A DNA stretch of 64,000 nucleotides from assembly GCA_030522415.1 (NCBI GenBank), contig CM060125.1, forward strand, positions 32,150,427 to 32,214,426. The letters are read 5' to 3'. A program made the position numbers and the translations under genes. Under the pieces are notes generated by a model that saw nothing but the letters and a program-made list of their open reading frames with translations, had not been told where the DNA came from and searched no databases. Below are positions 11,554-22,637 of the stretch, in pieces; position 1 is the first letter of the stretch, and the number at the start of each line of letters is the position of its first letter. The stretch is from Channallabes apus (lineage: Eukaryota > Chordata > Actinopteri > Siluriformes > Clariidae).

Positions 11554-12591
11554 GTGCAGACAATTCAATTCAATTCAATTCAATTCAGTTTTATTTGTAT
11601 AGCGCTTTTAACAATTGACATTGTCTCAAAACAGCTTTACACAATCAAAAGAATTATTTAAGTTTGCATGGAATGTGAATGTGTATGAATCAAAATGTTC
11701 AGATATTCCCTGGCGAGCAAGCCCGAGGGCGACAGTGGCAAGGAAAAACTCCCTGAGACGGTAATAGGAAGAAACCTTGAGAGGAACCAGACTCGACAGG
11801 GAACCCATCCTCATCTGGGTGAAACAGATAGCAGGAAATGATCTGCATTTCTACAGTGTTAAGTGTTAGGTTCAACTATAATAGTTGATGTTAATTGATT
11901 TTATAATACTTGATGTAAAATGGAGTCCAGTAGTTATTCGAGACTCAGATAGACTTGTAGAAAGTTCCAGTCCTGAACTATCGAATTGTCAAGTCCTCAG
12001 AGAAACAGCTGACCACACCAGTCGAGGCCAGAACCATCTTCTAAGTATAGAGAATCATCCCCAGACACCAGACGCATCCTAAAGAGACACACGGGGCATC
12101 CATGCGATGAGACCTCCAACCAGAAACCGGGCACCAGGATGGATCAGACAGGTCCGGAGGGCAGAGGGAGTCTGGATCACTGGCAGCTCAGGAACCACAT
12201 GTGTAGCTCGACAGAGAGAGAGAGAGAGAGAAAGAGTGAAAGGGGGAGACAGGGGGAGAGAGGAAAGAGAAAGAGGGGGAGGAAGAGAAGAGGAGGAGAG
12301 ATTGCAATTAGGTATGGTCACAGTCACAATGTCTAATGTGAATGTATATTTACTGTAGAGTGCAAGCAGAGACTCCGGCAGGACTAACTATGACAGCATA
12401 ACTAAAAGGGAGAGCCAGAAGGAAACACAAACATGAGGGCTCCCTGAGATGTAAAGCAAACAATCACCTCACCGTCAACAAACCTGAGTGATCAAATGAG
12501 ACTGAGGAAGACAGCATCTAAACATACCAGTTCACCATAATACTCTACGTCCATGAGTCCCCCAGATCTGCTCCTTTACCTTATGGCAAAT

Positions 12592-15500
12592 CTATTTATA
12601 AAATGCTTGGTTAAATAAATAGGTTTTGAGCCTAGACTTAAACACTGAGACTGTGTCTGAGTCCCGAAGACTATTCCATAATTTTGGGGCTTTGTAAGAA
12701 AAAGCTCTGCCCACAGCTGTAGTTTTCATAATACGCGGTACTGATAAGCAGCCTGCATCCTTTGACCGAAGTAGGCGTGGCGGATCGTAAGACACTAGCA
12801 GTTCGCTCAGATACTGCGGCGCGAGACCATTTAGTGCCTTATATGTCAAGAGTAGTATTTTAAAATCAATGCGAAATTTCACAGGGAGCCAATGCAGTGA
12901 AGATAGGATAGGGGTGATGTGCTCATATCTTCTGGTTCTAGTGAGGACTCTCGCTGCTGCATTTTGGACTAGCTGAAGCTTGTTTATGCACCTAACTGAA
13001 CAACCAGACAGTAAGGCATTACAATAGTCCAACCTAGAAGTGATAAAAGCATGAACTAGTTTTTCTGCATCATTTAGCGACAATATATTTCTTATTTTGG
13101 CGATATTTCTAAGGTGAAAGAATGCTATCCTGGTGATATTATCTACATGAGCTTCAAATGAAAGGCTGGAATCTATAATCACGCCGAGGTCTTTTACTGT
13201 TGCACTTGACGGAACAGAAAGGCCATCTAAAGTTACGGTGTGATCTAAGATTTTATTTCTAGCTGTATGCGGTCCTATGACTAGAACTTCTGTCTTATCC
13301 GGATTAAGCAGAAGGAAGTTAATTAGCATCCAATTTCTTATGTCCTGAACACATTGCTCAACTTTAGTAAGATGGTTTTTCTCATCAGGTTTTGTTGAGA
13401 CGTATAGCTGTGTGTCGTCAGCATAACAATGAAAACTAATACCATGCTTACGGATTATGTTGCCCAGAGGAAGCATGTAAAGGGAAAAAAGCAGTGGGCC
13501 TAAAACTGAACCCTGCGGAACGCCAAACTCCACTAGAGAACATGCAGAATAATCACCATTTAAGTCTACATACTGATAACGATCGGTCAAATAGGATCTG
13601 AGCCGGGAGAGGGTTGTACCCTTAATTCCTACTAAATTTTCTAATCTGTGAAGAAGAATAGCATGATAAATAGTGTCAAAAGCTGCACTGAGGTCGAGTA
13701 ATACAAGCATAGTTACACAACCCTGATCAGAGGCCAATAGGAGGTCATTTACTACTTTAACGAGTGCTGTTTCTGTGCTGTGATGAGGCCTAAATCCTGA
13801 CTGATACAGTTCATGAATGCCATTTCTATGTAGATATGAGCATAGCTGCTCCGCTACTATCTTTTCCAGAATCTTAGAGATAAAGGGGAGGTTTGATATT
13901 GGCCTGTAATTGGACAGCTGACAGGGGTCGAGGTCAGGTTTCTTAATTATTGGTTTAATAACTGCTACTTTAAAAGATTTTGGAACATAACCAATGCTGA
14001 GTGAGGAATTAATTATTCTCAACATCGGTTCTGTTATTACTGGTACTATCTGTTTAAGAAAATGTGTCGGTATAGGATCTAATATACAGGTTGATGAATT
14101 TGCAGAAGAGATGAGTGAAATTAGTTCATTCTCTTCAAGAGGAGTAAAGTATTCTAGGTTTGAATCTGACATGGCTAGGTTAACATCAGTATCAATTACA
14201 TTGTTTGGTTTCAAAGCCTCAATTTTATGCCTGATATTTACAATTTTATTATTAAAAAAGTTCATGAAGTCCTCACTATTGCATGATGTTGTTGTGGAGA
14301 TTTCTGTAGTGGTCTTATTTCTGGTTAATTTGGCTACGGTATTAAATAAAAATCTAGGATTATTTTTATTTTCTTCTATAAGAGTGGAGAGATACGTTGA
14401 TCTAGCTACACTAAGAGCTTTCCTATAGTTCAGGATGCTCTCTTTCCATGCTATTTGAAATACCAACAATTTAGTTTGACGCCATTTACGCTCTAATTTC
14501 CGAGCAGTCTGTTTTAAAGTGCGCGTGCGATTGTTATACCAGGGAGCGAGTTTCATATCTCTAATAATTTTTCTTTTAGCTGGAGCTACATTATCTAAGG
14601 TACAACGAAATGTCGACTCTAAATATTCAGTCGCCTGATCAAGTTCTGTGGGGTCAGACGGTGGCCTAATCGAAGTTGGTAACTCTGGGAGATTACTGAT
14701 AAAACTCTGTGTGGTAGTTGATGTGAATGTACGTTTAATACGGTAGCGCGGTGCTGTGCGTACATTATCACTGTGACACACTTGAATGGAGACAAGATGG
14801 TGATCTGAGATAATTTCAGACAGTGGAATTGTGAATACATTTCTTATAATTAATCCGAAGAATATTACTAAATCTAAAGTGTGACCTGCTTTATGAGTGG
14901 GTCCTACTACACACTGATTTACACCTACGGAGTCCAGTATGGATATAAATGCTGTTCTCAGAGGGTCTTCTGGATTCTCAAAATGAATGTTAAAATCTCC
15001 AGCAATTAACACTTTGTCTACAGAAACGACCAGGTCTGAGATGAAATCCGCAAATTCACTAAGAAATTCAGAATACGGCCCTGGAGGTCTGTAAATTATA
15101 ATTAATGGAATCGACTGAGCTGATTTAATATACTTAAATACACTTATGTTACTATAGAGAATTTCAAATGAGTTAAATTTGTGTCGGTGTTTTTGTACGA
15201 TAGACAGATTATCATTATGAATAACTGCGACGCCTCCTCCTCTACCAGTTAACCGAGGCTGGTGTATGTAGCTGTATCCAGGAGGACTAGCTTCATTTAG
15301 AGCTACATACTCATCCTGTTTAACCCATGTTTCAGTTAAACAGAGTATATCAAACGCCTGATCTGTGATAATTTCATTAACAATAACTGCTTTTGATGTG
15401 AGAGATCTAATATTTAACAATCCTAGCTTCAGATCAGAGGTGCCGGCTGCGCATTCTGTATGATCTGAGTTTGTGGTCTTTATGTTAATTAGATTATTGA

Positions 15501-15648
15501 AACAGACTTTCTGGGTCTTTCTACATTTTTGCTTAGATCGGGGAACAGACACAGTCTCAATATGGTGAACCCTGAGTGACGACTCTATGCAGCTAGCAGA
15601 CGGTTGGTTTAGCCTGTCTGTCTGCTCCCTGGCCTGGGCTCTGGATTG
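12592..15648 (-). CDS. L2 ORF2 polyprotein: endonuclease and reverse transcriptase (copy B)
   Basis: The frame is open from the codon after the ORF1 stop (15648) to the stop at 12592, about 1,018 codons. From the N-terminus it has an apurinic-type endonuclease with LLNIRSL, CLTETW, IIYRPPG, LIAGDFN and ISDHH. A linker follows, then a reverse transcriptase with [53 protein letters not shown] and the catalytic CYADDTQLY. The C-terminal domain contains [10 protein letters not shown] and WLPVKFRI. It nicks DNA and primes reverse transcription of its own RNA. No ATG precedes the endonuclease, and the first Met lies well beyond it. Four residues (PNSV) near the C-terminus are deleted relative to copy G. 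Otherwise the frame is intact. Confidence 0.88.
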   Translation of the reverse strand, partial: QSRAQAREQTDRLNQPSASCIESSLRVHHIETVSVPRSKQKCRKTQKVCFNNLINIKTTNSDHTECAAGTSDLKLGLLNIRSLTSKAVIVNEIITDQAFDILCLTETWVKQDEYVALNEASPPGYSYIHQPRLTGRGGGVAVIHNDNLSIVQKHRHKFNSFEILYSNISVFKYIKSAQSIPLIIIYRPPGPYSEFLSEFADFISDLVVSVDKVLIAGDFNIHFENPEDPLRTAFISILDSVGVNQCVVGPTHKAGHTLDLVIFFGLIIRNVFTIPLSEIISDHHLVSIQVCHSDNVRTAPRYRIKRTFTSTTTQSFISNLPELPTSIRPPSDPTELDQATEYLESTFRCTLDNVAPAKRKIIRDMKLAPWYNNRTRTLKQTARKLERKWRQTKLLVFQIAWKESILNYRKALSVARSTYLSTLIEENKNNPRFLFNTVAKLTRNKTTTEISTTTSCNSEDFMNFFNNKIVNIRHKIEALKPNNVIDTDVNLAMSDSNLEYFTPLEENELISLISSANSSTCILDPIPTHFLKQIVPVITEPMLRIINSSLSIGYVPKSFKVAVIKPIIKKPDLDPCQLSNYRPISNLPFISKILEKIVAEQLCSYLHRNGIHELYQSGFRPHHSTETALVKVVNDLLLASDQGCVTMLVLLDLSAAFDTIYHAILLHRLENLVGIKGTTLSRLRSYLTDRYQYVDLNGDYSACSLVEFGVPQGSVLGPLLFSLYMLPLGNIIRKHGISFHCYADDTQLYVSTKPDEKNHLTKVEQCVQDIRNWMLINFLLLNPDKTEVLVIGPHTARNKILDHTVTLDGLSVPSSATVKDLGVIIDSSLSFEAHVDNITRIAFFHLRNIAKIRNILSLNDAEKLVHAFITSRLDYCNALLSGCSVRCINKLQLVQNAAARVLTRTRRYEHITPILSSLHWLPVKFRIDFKILLLTYKALNGLAPQYLSELLVSYDPPRLLRSKDAGCLSVPRIMKTTAVGRAFSYKAPKLWNSLRDSDTVSVFKSRLKTYLFNQAFYK

Positions 15649-15900
15649 TCACCGATTAACTAGACCTCTACTGAGACTATGAGCTATACTACAGGAAATG
15701 AGAGCAGCACCTTCCCGAGTGGGATGGACACCGTCCCGCCCTAACAGGCCAGCTTTGCCCTCAAAGGTCTTCCAATTATCTATGTAGCCCACATTATTTT
15801 TGGAGCACCACCTGGACATCCAGCGGTTCAGCGACCATAACCTGCTGTAAGCTATGTCGCCACGTCTCATTGGGATGGGACCAGAGCATACTACTTCATC
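15649..15900 (-). pseudogene. L2 ORF1 C-terminal fragment (copy B)
   Basis: It encodes the last part of the SGNH esterase domain, including the catalytic DGVHPTREG block, and ends VNR followed by TGA (15649-15651). This stop lies exactly 99 bases upstream of, and in the same frame as, the ORF2 codons at 15552. The 5' part is lost by truncation at 15900. Confidence 0.85.
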
Positions 15901-16042
15901 GAATTGAAGAACATTTAGTCAAAAGGCAACAAAGTAAAAAAAATTAAATTTAAAAGTGGCAACGAGTACAGTGCAAACATGTTTTTGTAAATTAAACTGT
16001 GATTACAATAATAAATAAAAATAAATGAAAAAAAAAAAAACA

Positions 16043-17010
16043 TTAGCTGTGTGTTGTCTGGTTTTTCTCCATAACATTAACCATTCGTTCCAAAAGGCCC
16101 AGCATAGCACCTGATGTCTCATCCATTTTATTAAGAATGGCCTCATTCATCTCTCTACTGTGCTGGAGAAACTGCTCGTCTGATCTCTCCAAATAAGCAA
16201 GTAGTTCCTCATTGTCCCGTTCCCTCGTCTTTCTCTTAACTGTGTAATGACACAAATACTACAATAAGCAAATTGCCTGATTATATAATACACGATAGTT
16301 ATATTGAATTTGTAATACATTTTGTCTTTACTGAGCAACAAAACAATTCTTACCTTTCCTCCGTAGTTCTGTAGAAGAGAAAGCTTCGCTTAAAGATGAA
16401 GATGCACTGCATTCTCCATGATCTTCATGGCTTCCCACACATGATGTATTTGAATCTAAATATCAACAGTAGTGAAAAGATCAGTTTCATATTTTCGGCT
16501 TTTCAAGTTTGTACACAGTAACCACGCATTAATGCCTTCCTTTCAAGGTTTTACATCTTGCATAGCTTTTCAACATAATCTTTCAACAGAATGTGAGTAA
16601 ACCCATCCATACTGTAAACATTCAAGAATAATTGAGCAACAAGTTAAAGCATCATTAATAACAGTATGGCTGCACACACACGTAAACGTATGTAGCAACT
16701 GAGATTTTTTTACACTAACAAAAGTAATAACTTGGCTTACCGAGATCCGATGTGGAAGGGGAGACGATTTCCTGGAGCATTGCTGTGGCTGAATTTAATG
16801 CCCCAGTAAGTTGATTTGATAGTCTGTGCCCCAGCACCGAATCCATCACATCATAAAAATAATCTTTAGCACCTGCACCGCTGACACTTTTACACAGCCC
16901 ATTTTTTTTTTTTTTTTTTTTTTAAGTACTTTGCAATTTCTCTTGAATCTCTGCGGATGTCCAAATTGCTAAAAGCGCTTTAGCTTCCTCCACGCACCAC
17001 GTTTTTATTT
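16043..17010 (-). pseudogene. Harbinger accessory gene with Myb/SANT (trihelix)-like DNA-binding domain, broken
   Basis: Four coding blocks are visible on the minus strand. Block 1 (about 17010-16924) reads KTWCVEEAKALLAIWTSAEI, the start of a trihelix-type domain, and runs into an A-tract with a stop. Block 2 (about 16880-16741) includes YDVMDSVLGHRL and ends at a GTAAG donor (16740). Block 3 lies at 16455-16354 between an AG acceptor and a GTAAG donor. Block 4 (16239-16043) begins after CACAG and ends ERMVNVMEKNQTTHS. Block 4 is helical and acidic, as in the C-terminus of such proteins. Harbinger elements carry this second gene, whose product binds the ends and brings in the transposase. 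The T-tract at 16902-16923 replaces part of the domain. Confidence 0.65.
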
Positions 17011-17219
17011 TTAGAAAAATCTCCCTATAACTCCGCCCACTGCTCGTGACGTCACGGGTTCTCGCTTCTAGACCAGCAGAGTTTAGGGGGTACCGGGGGC
17101 AGCTTATTTTAGGGCACCGGCACCAATTTTTTTCTGTGGAAAAGCGCGGCACTGATTCCAAAATTGGGAATCCGGCACGGAACCAGCACGGGAACCAGAG
17201 CAGTGGAAAAGGCCTACAG

Positions 17220-17537
17220 GTGGTGCTCCGAAAATAATGTGGGCTACACCATCCCACTCGGGAAGGTGCTGCTCTCATTTCCTGTAGTATAGCTCATAGT
17301 CTCAGTAGAGGCCTAGTTAATCAGTGACAATCCAGAGCCCAGGCCAGGGAGCAGACAGACAGGCTAAACCAGTCTGCTAGCTGCATAGAGTCGTCACTCA
17401 GGGTTCACCTTATTGAGACTGTGTCTGTTCCCTGATCTAAGCAAAAATGTAGAACGACTCGGAAAGTCTGTTTTAATAATCTAATTAACATAAAGACCAC
17501 AAACTCGGATCACACTGAATGTGCAGCCAGCACCTCT
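17220..17537 (+). pseudogene. L2 copy C: end of ORF1 and ORF1-ORF2 junction
   Basis: Homology to L2 resumes exactly where it stopped at 10957. About 58 bases that encode the esterase DxxH block are deleted after GTGGGCTAC (17240). The ORF1 stop TGA is at 17325-17327, in the same frame as the downstream endonuclease codons. There is an extra stop (CCC TGA) near 17451. Confidence 0.75.
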
Positions 17538-18934
17538 GATCTGAAGCTAGGATTGTTAAATATTAGATCTCTCACATCAAAAGCGGTTATTGTTAATGAA
17601 ATTATCACAGATCAGGCGTTTGATATACTCTGTTTAACTGAAACATGGGTTAAACAGGACGAGTATGTAGCTCTAAATGAAGCTAGTCCTCCTGGATACG
17701 GCTACATACACCAGCCTCGGTTAACTGGTAGAGGAGGAGGCGTCGCAGTTATTCATAATGAAAATCTGTCTATCGTACAAAAACACGGACACAAATTTAA
17801 CTCATTTGAAATTCTCTATAGTAACATAAGTGTATTTAAGTATATTAAATCAGCTCAGTCGATTCCACTAATTATAATTTACAGACCTCCAGGGCCGTAT
17901 TCTGAATTTCTTAGTGAATTTGCAGATTTCATCTCAGACCTGGTCGTTTCTGTAGACAAAGTGTTAATTGCTGGAGATTTTAACATTCATTTTGAGATTC
18001 CAGAAGACCCTCTGAGAACAGCATTTATGTCCATACTGGACTCGGTAGAAGTAAATCAGTGTGTAGTAGGACCCACTCATAAAGCAGGTCACACTTTAGA
18101 CTTAATAATATTTTTCGGATTAAGTATAAGAAATGTATTCACAATTCCACTGTCTGAAATTATCTCAGATCACTATCTTGTCTCAATTCAAGTGTGTCAC
18201 AGTGATAATGTACGCACAGCACCGCGCTACCGTATTAAACGTACATTCACATCAACTACCACACAGTGTTTTATCAGTAATCTTCGATTACTTGTTGCCT
18301 TCGATTAGGTCATCGTCTGACCCCAGAGAACTCGATCAGGCGACTGAATATTTAGAGTCGACATTTCGTTGTACCTTAGATAATGTAGCTCCAGCTAAAA
18401 GAAAAATTATTAGAGATAAGAAACTCGCTCCCTGGTATAACGATCACACGCGCACTTTAAAACAGACTGCTCGGAAATTAGAGCATAAATGGCGTCAAAC
18501 TAAATTGTTAGTATTTCAAATAGCATGGAAAGAGAGCATCCTGAACTATAGGAAAGCTCTTAGTGTAGCTAGATCAACGTATCTCTCCACTCTTATAGAA
18601 GAAAATAACAATAATCATAGATTTTTATTTAATACCGTTTATTTAATTAACCAGAAATAAGACCACTACAGAAATCTCCACATCAACATCATGCAATAGT
18701 GAGGACTTTATGAACTTTTTTAATAATAAAATTGTAAATATCAGGCATAAAATTGAGTCTTTGAAACCGAACAGTGTAATTGATACAGATGTTAACCTAG
18801 CCATGTCAGATCGGAACCTAGAATACTTTACTCCCGTTGAAGAGAATGAACTAATTTCACTCATCTTTTCTGCAAATTCATCAACCTGTATATTAGATCC
18901 TATACCGACACATTTTCTTAAACAGTACCAGTAA
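17538..18934 (+). pseudogene. L2 ORF2 endonuclease and interdomain, copy C
   Basis: The endonuclease block is complete ([56 protein letters not shown]) up to about 18285. There a short scrambled stretch repeating CTTCGATTA shifts the frame. The linker continues in other frames (18290-18650 and 18710-18934) after further small indels near 18636 and 18926. The copy is inactive. Confidence 0.85.
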
Positions 18935-19035
18935 TAACAGAACCGGTGTTGAGAATAATTAATTCCTCACTCAGCATTGGTTATGTTCCAAAATCTTTTA
19001 AATTAGCAGTTATCAAACCAATAATTAAGAAACCT

Positions 19036-19639
19036 AACCTCGAGCCCTGTCGAGAGCAACGGAGAGTGTTCAAAGGAGGTGAAGAGACGAGTACAGGCAG
19101 GTTGGAATGGGTGGAGAAAAGTGTCAGGTGTGTTGTGCGATAAAAGAGTATCAGCGAGAATGAAAGGAAAGGTGTACAGGACAGTGGTGAGACCAGCAAT
19201 GCTCTACGGCTTAGAGACAGTGGCACTGAAGAAAAGACAGGAGGCAGAGCTAGAGGTAGCAGAGCTGAAGATGTTGAGGTTCTCTTTGGGAGTGACAAGG
19301 ATGGATAGGATCAAGAATCAGTTCATCAGAGGGACAACCCATGTGAGATGTTTTGGAGATAAAGTCAGAGAGGCCAGATTGAGGTGGTTTGGACATGTTC
19401 AGAGGAGAGATTGTAAATATATTGGTAGAAGGATGCTGAGGTTGGAACTGCCAGGCAGGAGGTCTAGAGGAAGACCAAACAGGAGATTTATGGATGCAGT
19501 GAGAGAGGACATGAAGTTAGTTGGTGTGAGAGGAGAGGATACAGAGGATAGGGTTAGATGGAGGCAGATGATTCGCTGTGGCGACCCCTGAAAGGGAACA
19601 GCCGAAAGACAAAGAAGAAGAAGAACCTCGAGCCCTGTC
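19036..19639 (+). mobile_element. RTE-type LINE 3' fragment with 16-bp target duplication
   Basis: The insert is 19052-19623, between two perfect copies of AACCTCGAGCCCTGTC (19036-19051 and 19624-19639). It encodes about 165 C-terminal residues of a reverse transcriptase family ([48 protein letters not shown]) and ends in an AAGAAGAAG tail. It is close to the minus-strand copy at 5681-6178 but about 70 bases longer at the 5' end. It splits the L2 reverse transcriptase frame within the linker before NYRPISN. Confidence 0.92.
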
Positions 19640-20950
19640 AGCTGTCCAATTACAGGCCAATATCAAACCTCCCCTTTATCTCTAGGATTCTGGAAAAGAT
19701 AGTAGTGGAGCATCTATGCTCATATCTACATAGAAATGGCATACATGAACTGTATCAGTCAGGATTTAGGCCTCATCACAGCACAGAAACAGCACTCGTT
19801 AAAGTAGTAAATGACCTCCTATTGGCCTCTGATCAGGGTTGTGTAACTATGCTTGTATTACTCGACCTCAGTGCAGCTTTTGACACCATTGATCATGCTA
19901 TTCTTCTTCACAGATTAGAAAATGTAGTAGGAATTAAGGGTACAGCCCTCTCCTGGCTCAGATCCTATTTGACCGATCGTTATCAGTATGTAGACTTAAA
20001 TGGTGATTATTCTGCATGTTCTCTAGTGGAGTTTGGCGTTCCGCAGGGTTCAGTTTTAGGCCCACTGCTTTTTTCCCTTTACATGCTTCCTCTGGGCAAC
20101 ATAATCCATAAGCATGGTATTAGTTTTCATTGTTATGCTGACGACACAGTTATATGTCTCAGCAAAACCTGATGAGAAAAAAACAGCTTACTAAAGTTGA
20201 GCAATGTGTGCAGGACATAAGAAATTGGATGCTAATTAACTTCCTTCTGCTTAATCCGGCTAAGACAGAAATTCTAGTCATAGGACCGCATACAGCTAGG
20301 AGTAAAATCTTAGATCAAACCGTAACTTTAGATGGCCTTTCTGTTCCATCAAGTGCAACAGTAAAAGACCTCGGCGTGATTATAGATTCCAGCCTTTCAT
20401 TTGAAGCTCATGTAGATAATAATTCCAGGATAGCATTCTTTCACCTCAGAAAAATTACCAAGATAAGAAATATATTGTCGCTAAACGATGCAGAAAAACT
20501 AGTTCATGCTTTTATCAATTCTATGTTGGACTATTGTAATGCCTTACTGTCTGGTTGTTCAGTTAGGTGCATAAACAAGCTTCAGCTAGTCTAGAATGCA
20601 GCAGCGAGAGTCCTCACTAGAACCAGAAGATATGAGCACATCACCCCTATCCTATCTTCACTGCATTGGCTCCCTGTGAAATTTCGCATTGATTTTAAAA
20701 TACTACTCTTGACATATGGAAAGCATTAAATGGTCTCGCGCCGAAATATCTGAGCAAACCGCTAGTGTCTTACGATCCGCCACGCCTACTTCGATCAAAG
20801 GATGCAGGCTGCTTGTCAGTACCGCGTATTATTAAAACTACAGCTGGGGGCAGAGTTTTTTCTAACAAAGCCCCAAAATTATGGAATAGTCTTCCAAATA
20901 TTGTTTAAGTCTAGGCTAAAAACCTATTTATTTAGCCAAGCATTTTTATA
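19640..20950 (+). pseudogene. L2 ORF2 reverse transcriptase and C-terminus, copy C
   Basis: It starts at [11 protein letters not shown] and continues through [26 protein letters not shown] and GVPQGSVLG to CYADDT, where a 2-base change near 20150 shifts the frame. The C-terminal part is in the frame at 20154-20594 and then hits TAG (20591-20593, CTAGTC TAG). The remainder to 20950 contains further indels. Catalytic YADD is present, but the protein cannot be made. Confidence 0.85.
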
Positions 20951-21917
20951 AATAGATTTGCCTTAGGTAAAGGAGCAGATCTGGGGGACTCATGGATGTC
21001 GTGTATTATGGTGAACTGATATGTTATGCTGTCTTCCTCACTCTCATTTGATCACTCAGGTTTGTTGACGGTGAGCTGATTGTTTGCTTTACATCTCAGG
21101 GAGCCCTCATGTTTGTGTTTCCTTCTGGCTCTCCCTTTTAGATATGCTGTCATAGTTAGTCCTGTCGGAGTCTCTCTACAGTAAATATACATTCAAATTA
21201 TACATTATGTGACTTTGACCATACCTAACTGCCATCTCTCCTCCTCTTCTCTTCCTCCTCCTCTTTCTCTTTCCTCTATCCCCCTGTCTCCCCCTTTCAC
21301 TCTTTCTCTCTCTCTCTCTCTCTCTCTCTGTCGAGCTACACATGTCGTTCCTGAGCTGCCAGTGATCCAGACTCCCTCTGCCCTCCGGACCTGTCTGACC
21401 CATCCTGGTGCCCCACTTCTGGTTAGAGACCTCGTCACATGGATGCCCCGTGTGTCTCTTTGGGATGCGTCTGGTGTCTGGGGATGATTCTCTCTACTTA
21501 GAAGACGGTTCTGGCCTCGACTGGTGTTGGCAACTGTTTCTCTCGGGACTTGACAATTCGATAGTTCAGGACTGGAACTTTCTCCAAGTCTACCTGAGTC
21601 TCCAATAACTACCTGGATTGCATTTTAACATCAATTAACATCAACTATTATAGCTGAACTGCCTGCCACCTAACACACTGTACAAATACAGATCATTTCC
21701 TGCTATCTGTTCCTCTCAAGGTTTCTTCCTATTACCATCTCAGCGAGTTTTTCCTTGCCACTGTTGCCCGTGACTTGCTCACCAGGGACTATCTAACCAT
21801 TTTGATTCATACACACTCATATTCCATACAAACTTAAATAATTCTTTTGATTGTGTAAAGCTATTTTGAGACAATGTCAATTGTTAAAAGCGCTATACAA
21901 ATAAATTGAATTGAAAG
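20951..21917 (+). other. L2 copy C 3' untranslated region
   Basis: About 960 bases with the family's (CT)n-rich block (21235-21330), the conserved GTTTCTTCCTATTACC module and the ACAAATAAATTGAATTGAA end. The antisense GA-rich frames and the 62-codon frame seen in sister copies are not credible genes. Confidence 0.8.
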
Positions 21918-22250
21918 AATTACCGTAGTTGCCATTCAGGATAGATGTCCTGGAGTATGAGGTTATGGGATGAATTACATGTATGCCAGATTAAAGAGAT
22001 GCATCTTGAGTCAAAACTCAGAAACTTAGCTTTGGAGCTAAATATGAAAATGCCCTGCCAGCTTTTGTAGATTTTGATATTCTGGGAACTACCAGAAGTC
22101 CGGAGTTTTGTGTCTTAAGGCACGTGGTGGATTGTAGCGTATCAGAAGACTGGTTAGGTATGTGGTAGCTAAAACATTTAAAGCCTTGTATGTAAGTAAT
22201 GCTATTTTGTAATAAATTCTGAACAGGTAACTAGTGCAGGGATAATAATA
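21918..22250 (-). mobile_element. L2 LINE copy H (older family), 3' part
   Basis: On the minus strand this encodes the decayed C-terminal end of an L2 ORF2 and its downstream region (antisense words such as TTTAAAGCCTTGTATGTAAG). It stops at ATATTGGGGTT. The same element resumes at 39949 with TTATATGATCATATTTTCTT, as expected for one L2 entered by Rex1 copy E. Confidence 0.7.
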
Positions 22251-22268
22251 TTGGGGTTGACCTTAATC

Positions 22269-22279
22269 AAGATGGCGCC
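22269..22279 (+). promoter_or_regulatory. YY1-like site at the Rex1 5' end (copy E)
   Basis: AAGATGGCGCC lies within about 20 bases of the 5' end of copy E. The same word occurs at the 5' ends of copy F (48773-48783) and the minus-strand Rex1 (26321-26331). It fits the YY1 core AAnATGGCnnC, which sets the start of transcription in mammalian L1. Function in Rex1 is inferred. Confidence 0.5.
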
Positions 22280-22496
22280 GGTGAGGTCGGCTGCCGTCAC
22301 GACTGCTCCGACCACCTTTTCTTTGTTTTTCTTCTTTAAGTTAGTTTTCAGTGTTTTTAAATCGGCAAAATCATCACCATGGAGTGCATTAGGTATCATA
22401 GAGACACTCTTGTTTCTATTGGTATACAACGTACTCACAATTCGACGTTTTTAACTCCGAATCCGAGCTGGCCGAGTGAGATCTTGAGGGAGAACA

Positions 22497-22637
22497 ATGG
22501 ACGCGACGCGAAGCGGTCGGCCCCGAGGGAAACGAGCCGGCGTCAGGATCAGGCTGAGAGCCCGTGCACACCGCACACCTCTGCCTAGCATCCTGCTCGC
22601 CAACGTCCAGTCACTGGAGAACAAACTCGATGACCTC
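22497..22637 (+). pseudogene. Rex1 ORF, N-terminal part (copy E)
   Basis: It starts at ATG 22497 (MDATRSGRPRGKRAG), basic, and reaches the first endonuclease block [15 protein letters not shown]. There the minus-strand Rex1 tail begins. The continuation ([14 protein letters not shown]) is at 26353 and following. Confidence 0.8.

Larger units (their letters stand above)
11555..15900 (-). mobile_element. L2 LINE copy B (minus strand) inside the Harbinger-like element
   Basis: The GAATT pentamer tail is at 11555-11586, the 3' untranslated region runs to 12591, and ORF2 and the end of ORF1 follow up to 15900, where homology stops inside ORF1. It is therefore 5'-truncated by about 0.8 kb. Identity to copies D and G is very high, so the insertion is recent. 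I see no convincing target duplication: the left flank is GTGCAGAC and the right flank GAATTGAAGAAC. Confidence 0.9.
10958..17216. mobile_element. Harbinger-like DNA transposon containing L2 copy B
   Basis: The element is flanked by CAG on both sides (10955-10957 and 17217-17219), a 3-bp CWG duplication as known for some fish Harbinger elements. The terminal repeats align without gaps: left TGTCTCATTTCCACTACACT against right (reversed) TAGGCCTTTTCCACTGCTCT, about 22 matches in 30. Left of the nested L2 are two plus-strand exons; right of it is a minus-strand Myb/SANT-like gene. Two divergent or convergent genes of this kind are normal for Harbinger. The transposase catalytic core is missing, so the copy is non-autonomous. 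Confidence 0.7.
10083..21917 (+). mobile_element. L2 LINE copy C, split by a Harbinger-like element and an RTE fragment
   Basis: The plus-strand element consists of 10083-10957 (leader and most of ORF1), 17220-19051 (end of ORF1, endonuclease, interdomain) and 19640-21917 (reverse transcriptase, 1-kb 3' untranslated region and TTGAA tail). The gaps are a Harbinger-like element at 10958-17216 with a CAG duplication and an RTE tail at 19052-19623 with a 16-bp duplication. The coding parts carry several frameshifts, so the copy is dead. Segment order and strand match copies D and G. Confidence 0.88.

Noticed and set aside
12079..12358. Arg/Glu-rich and Ser/Leu-rich frames in the L2 3' untranslated regions (also 21176-21487, 36769-37002, 55442-55717, 63411-63698)
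   Set aside because: Both strands of a (CT)n/(GA)n block read open; low complexity.
13994..14428. 144-codon frames antisense to L2 ORF2 (also 33812-34246 and 53360-53794)
   Set aside because: Exact antisense shadow of the ORF2 linker in each copy, no independent support.
22202..22438. 78-codon minus-strand frame (MSTLYTNRNKSVSM...) and its twin at 48755-48943
   Set aside because: Antisense to the Rex1 5' leader in copies E and F; repeated only because the element is repeated.
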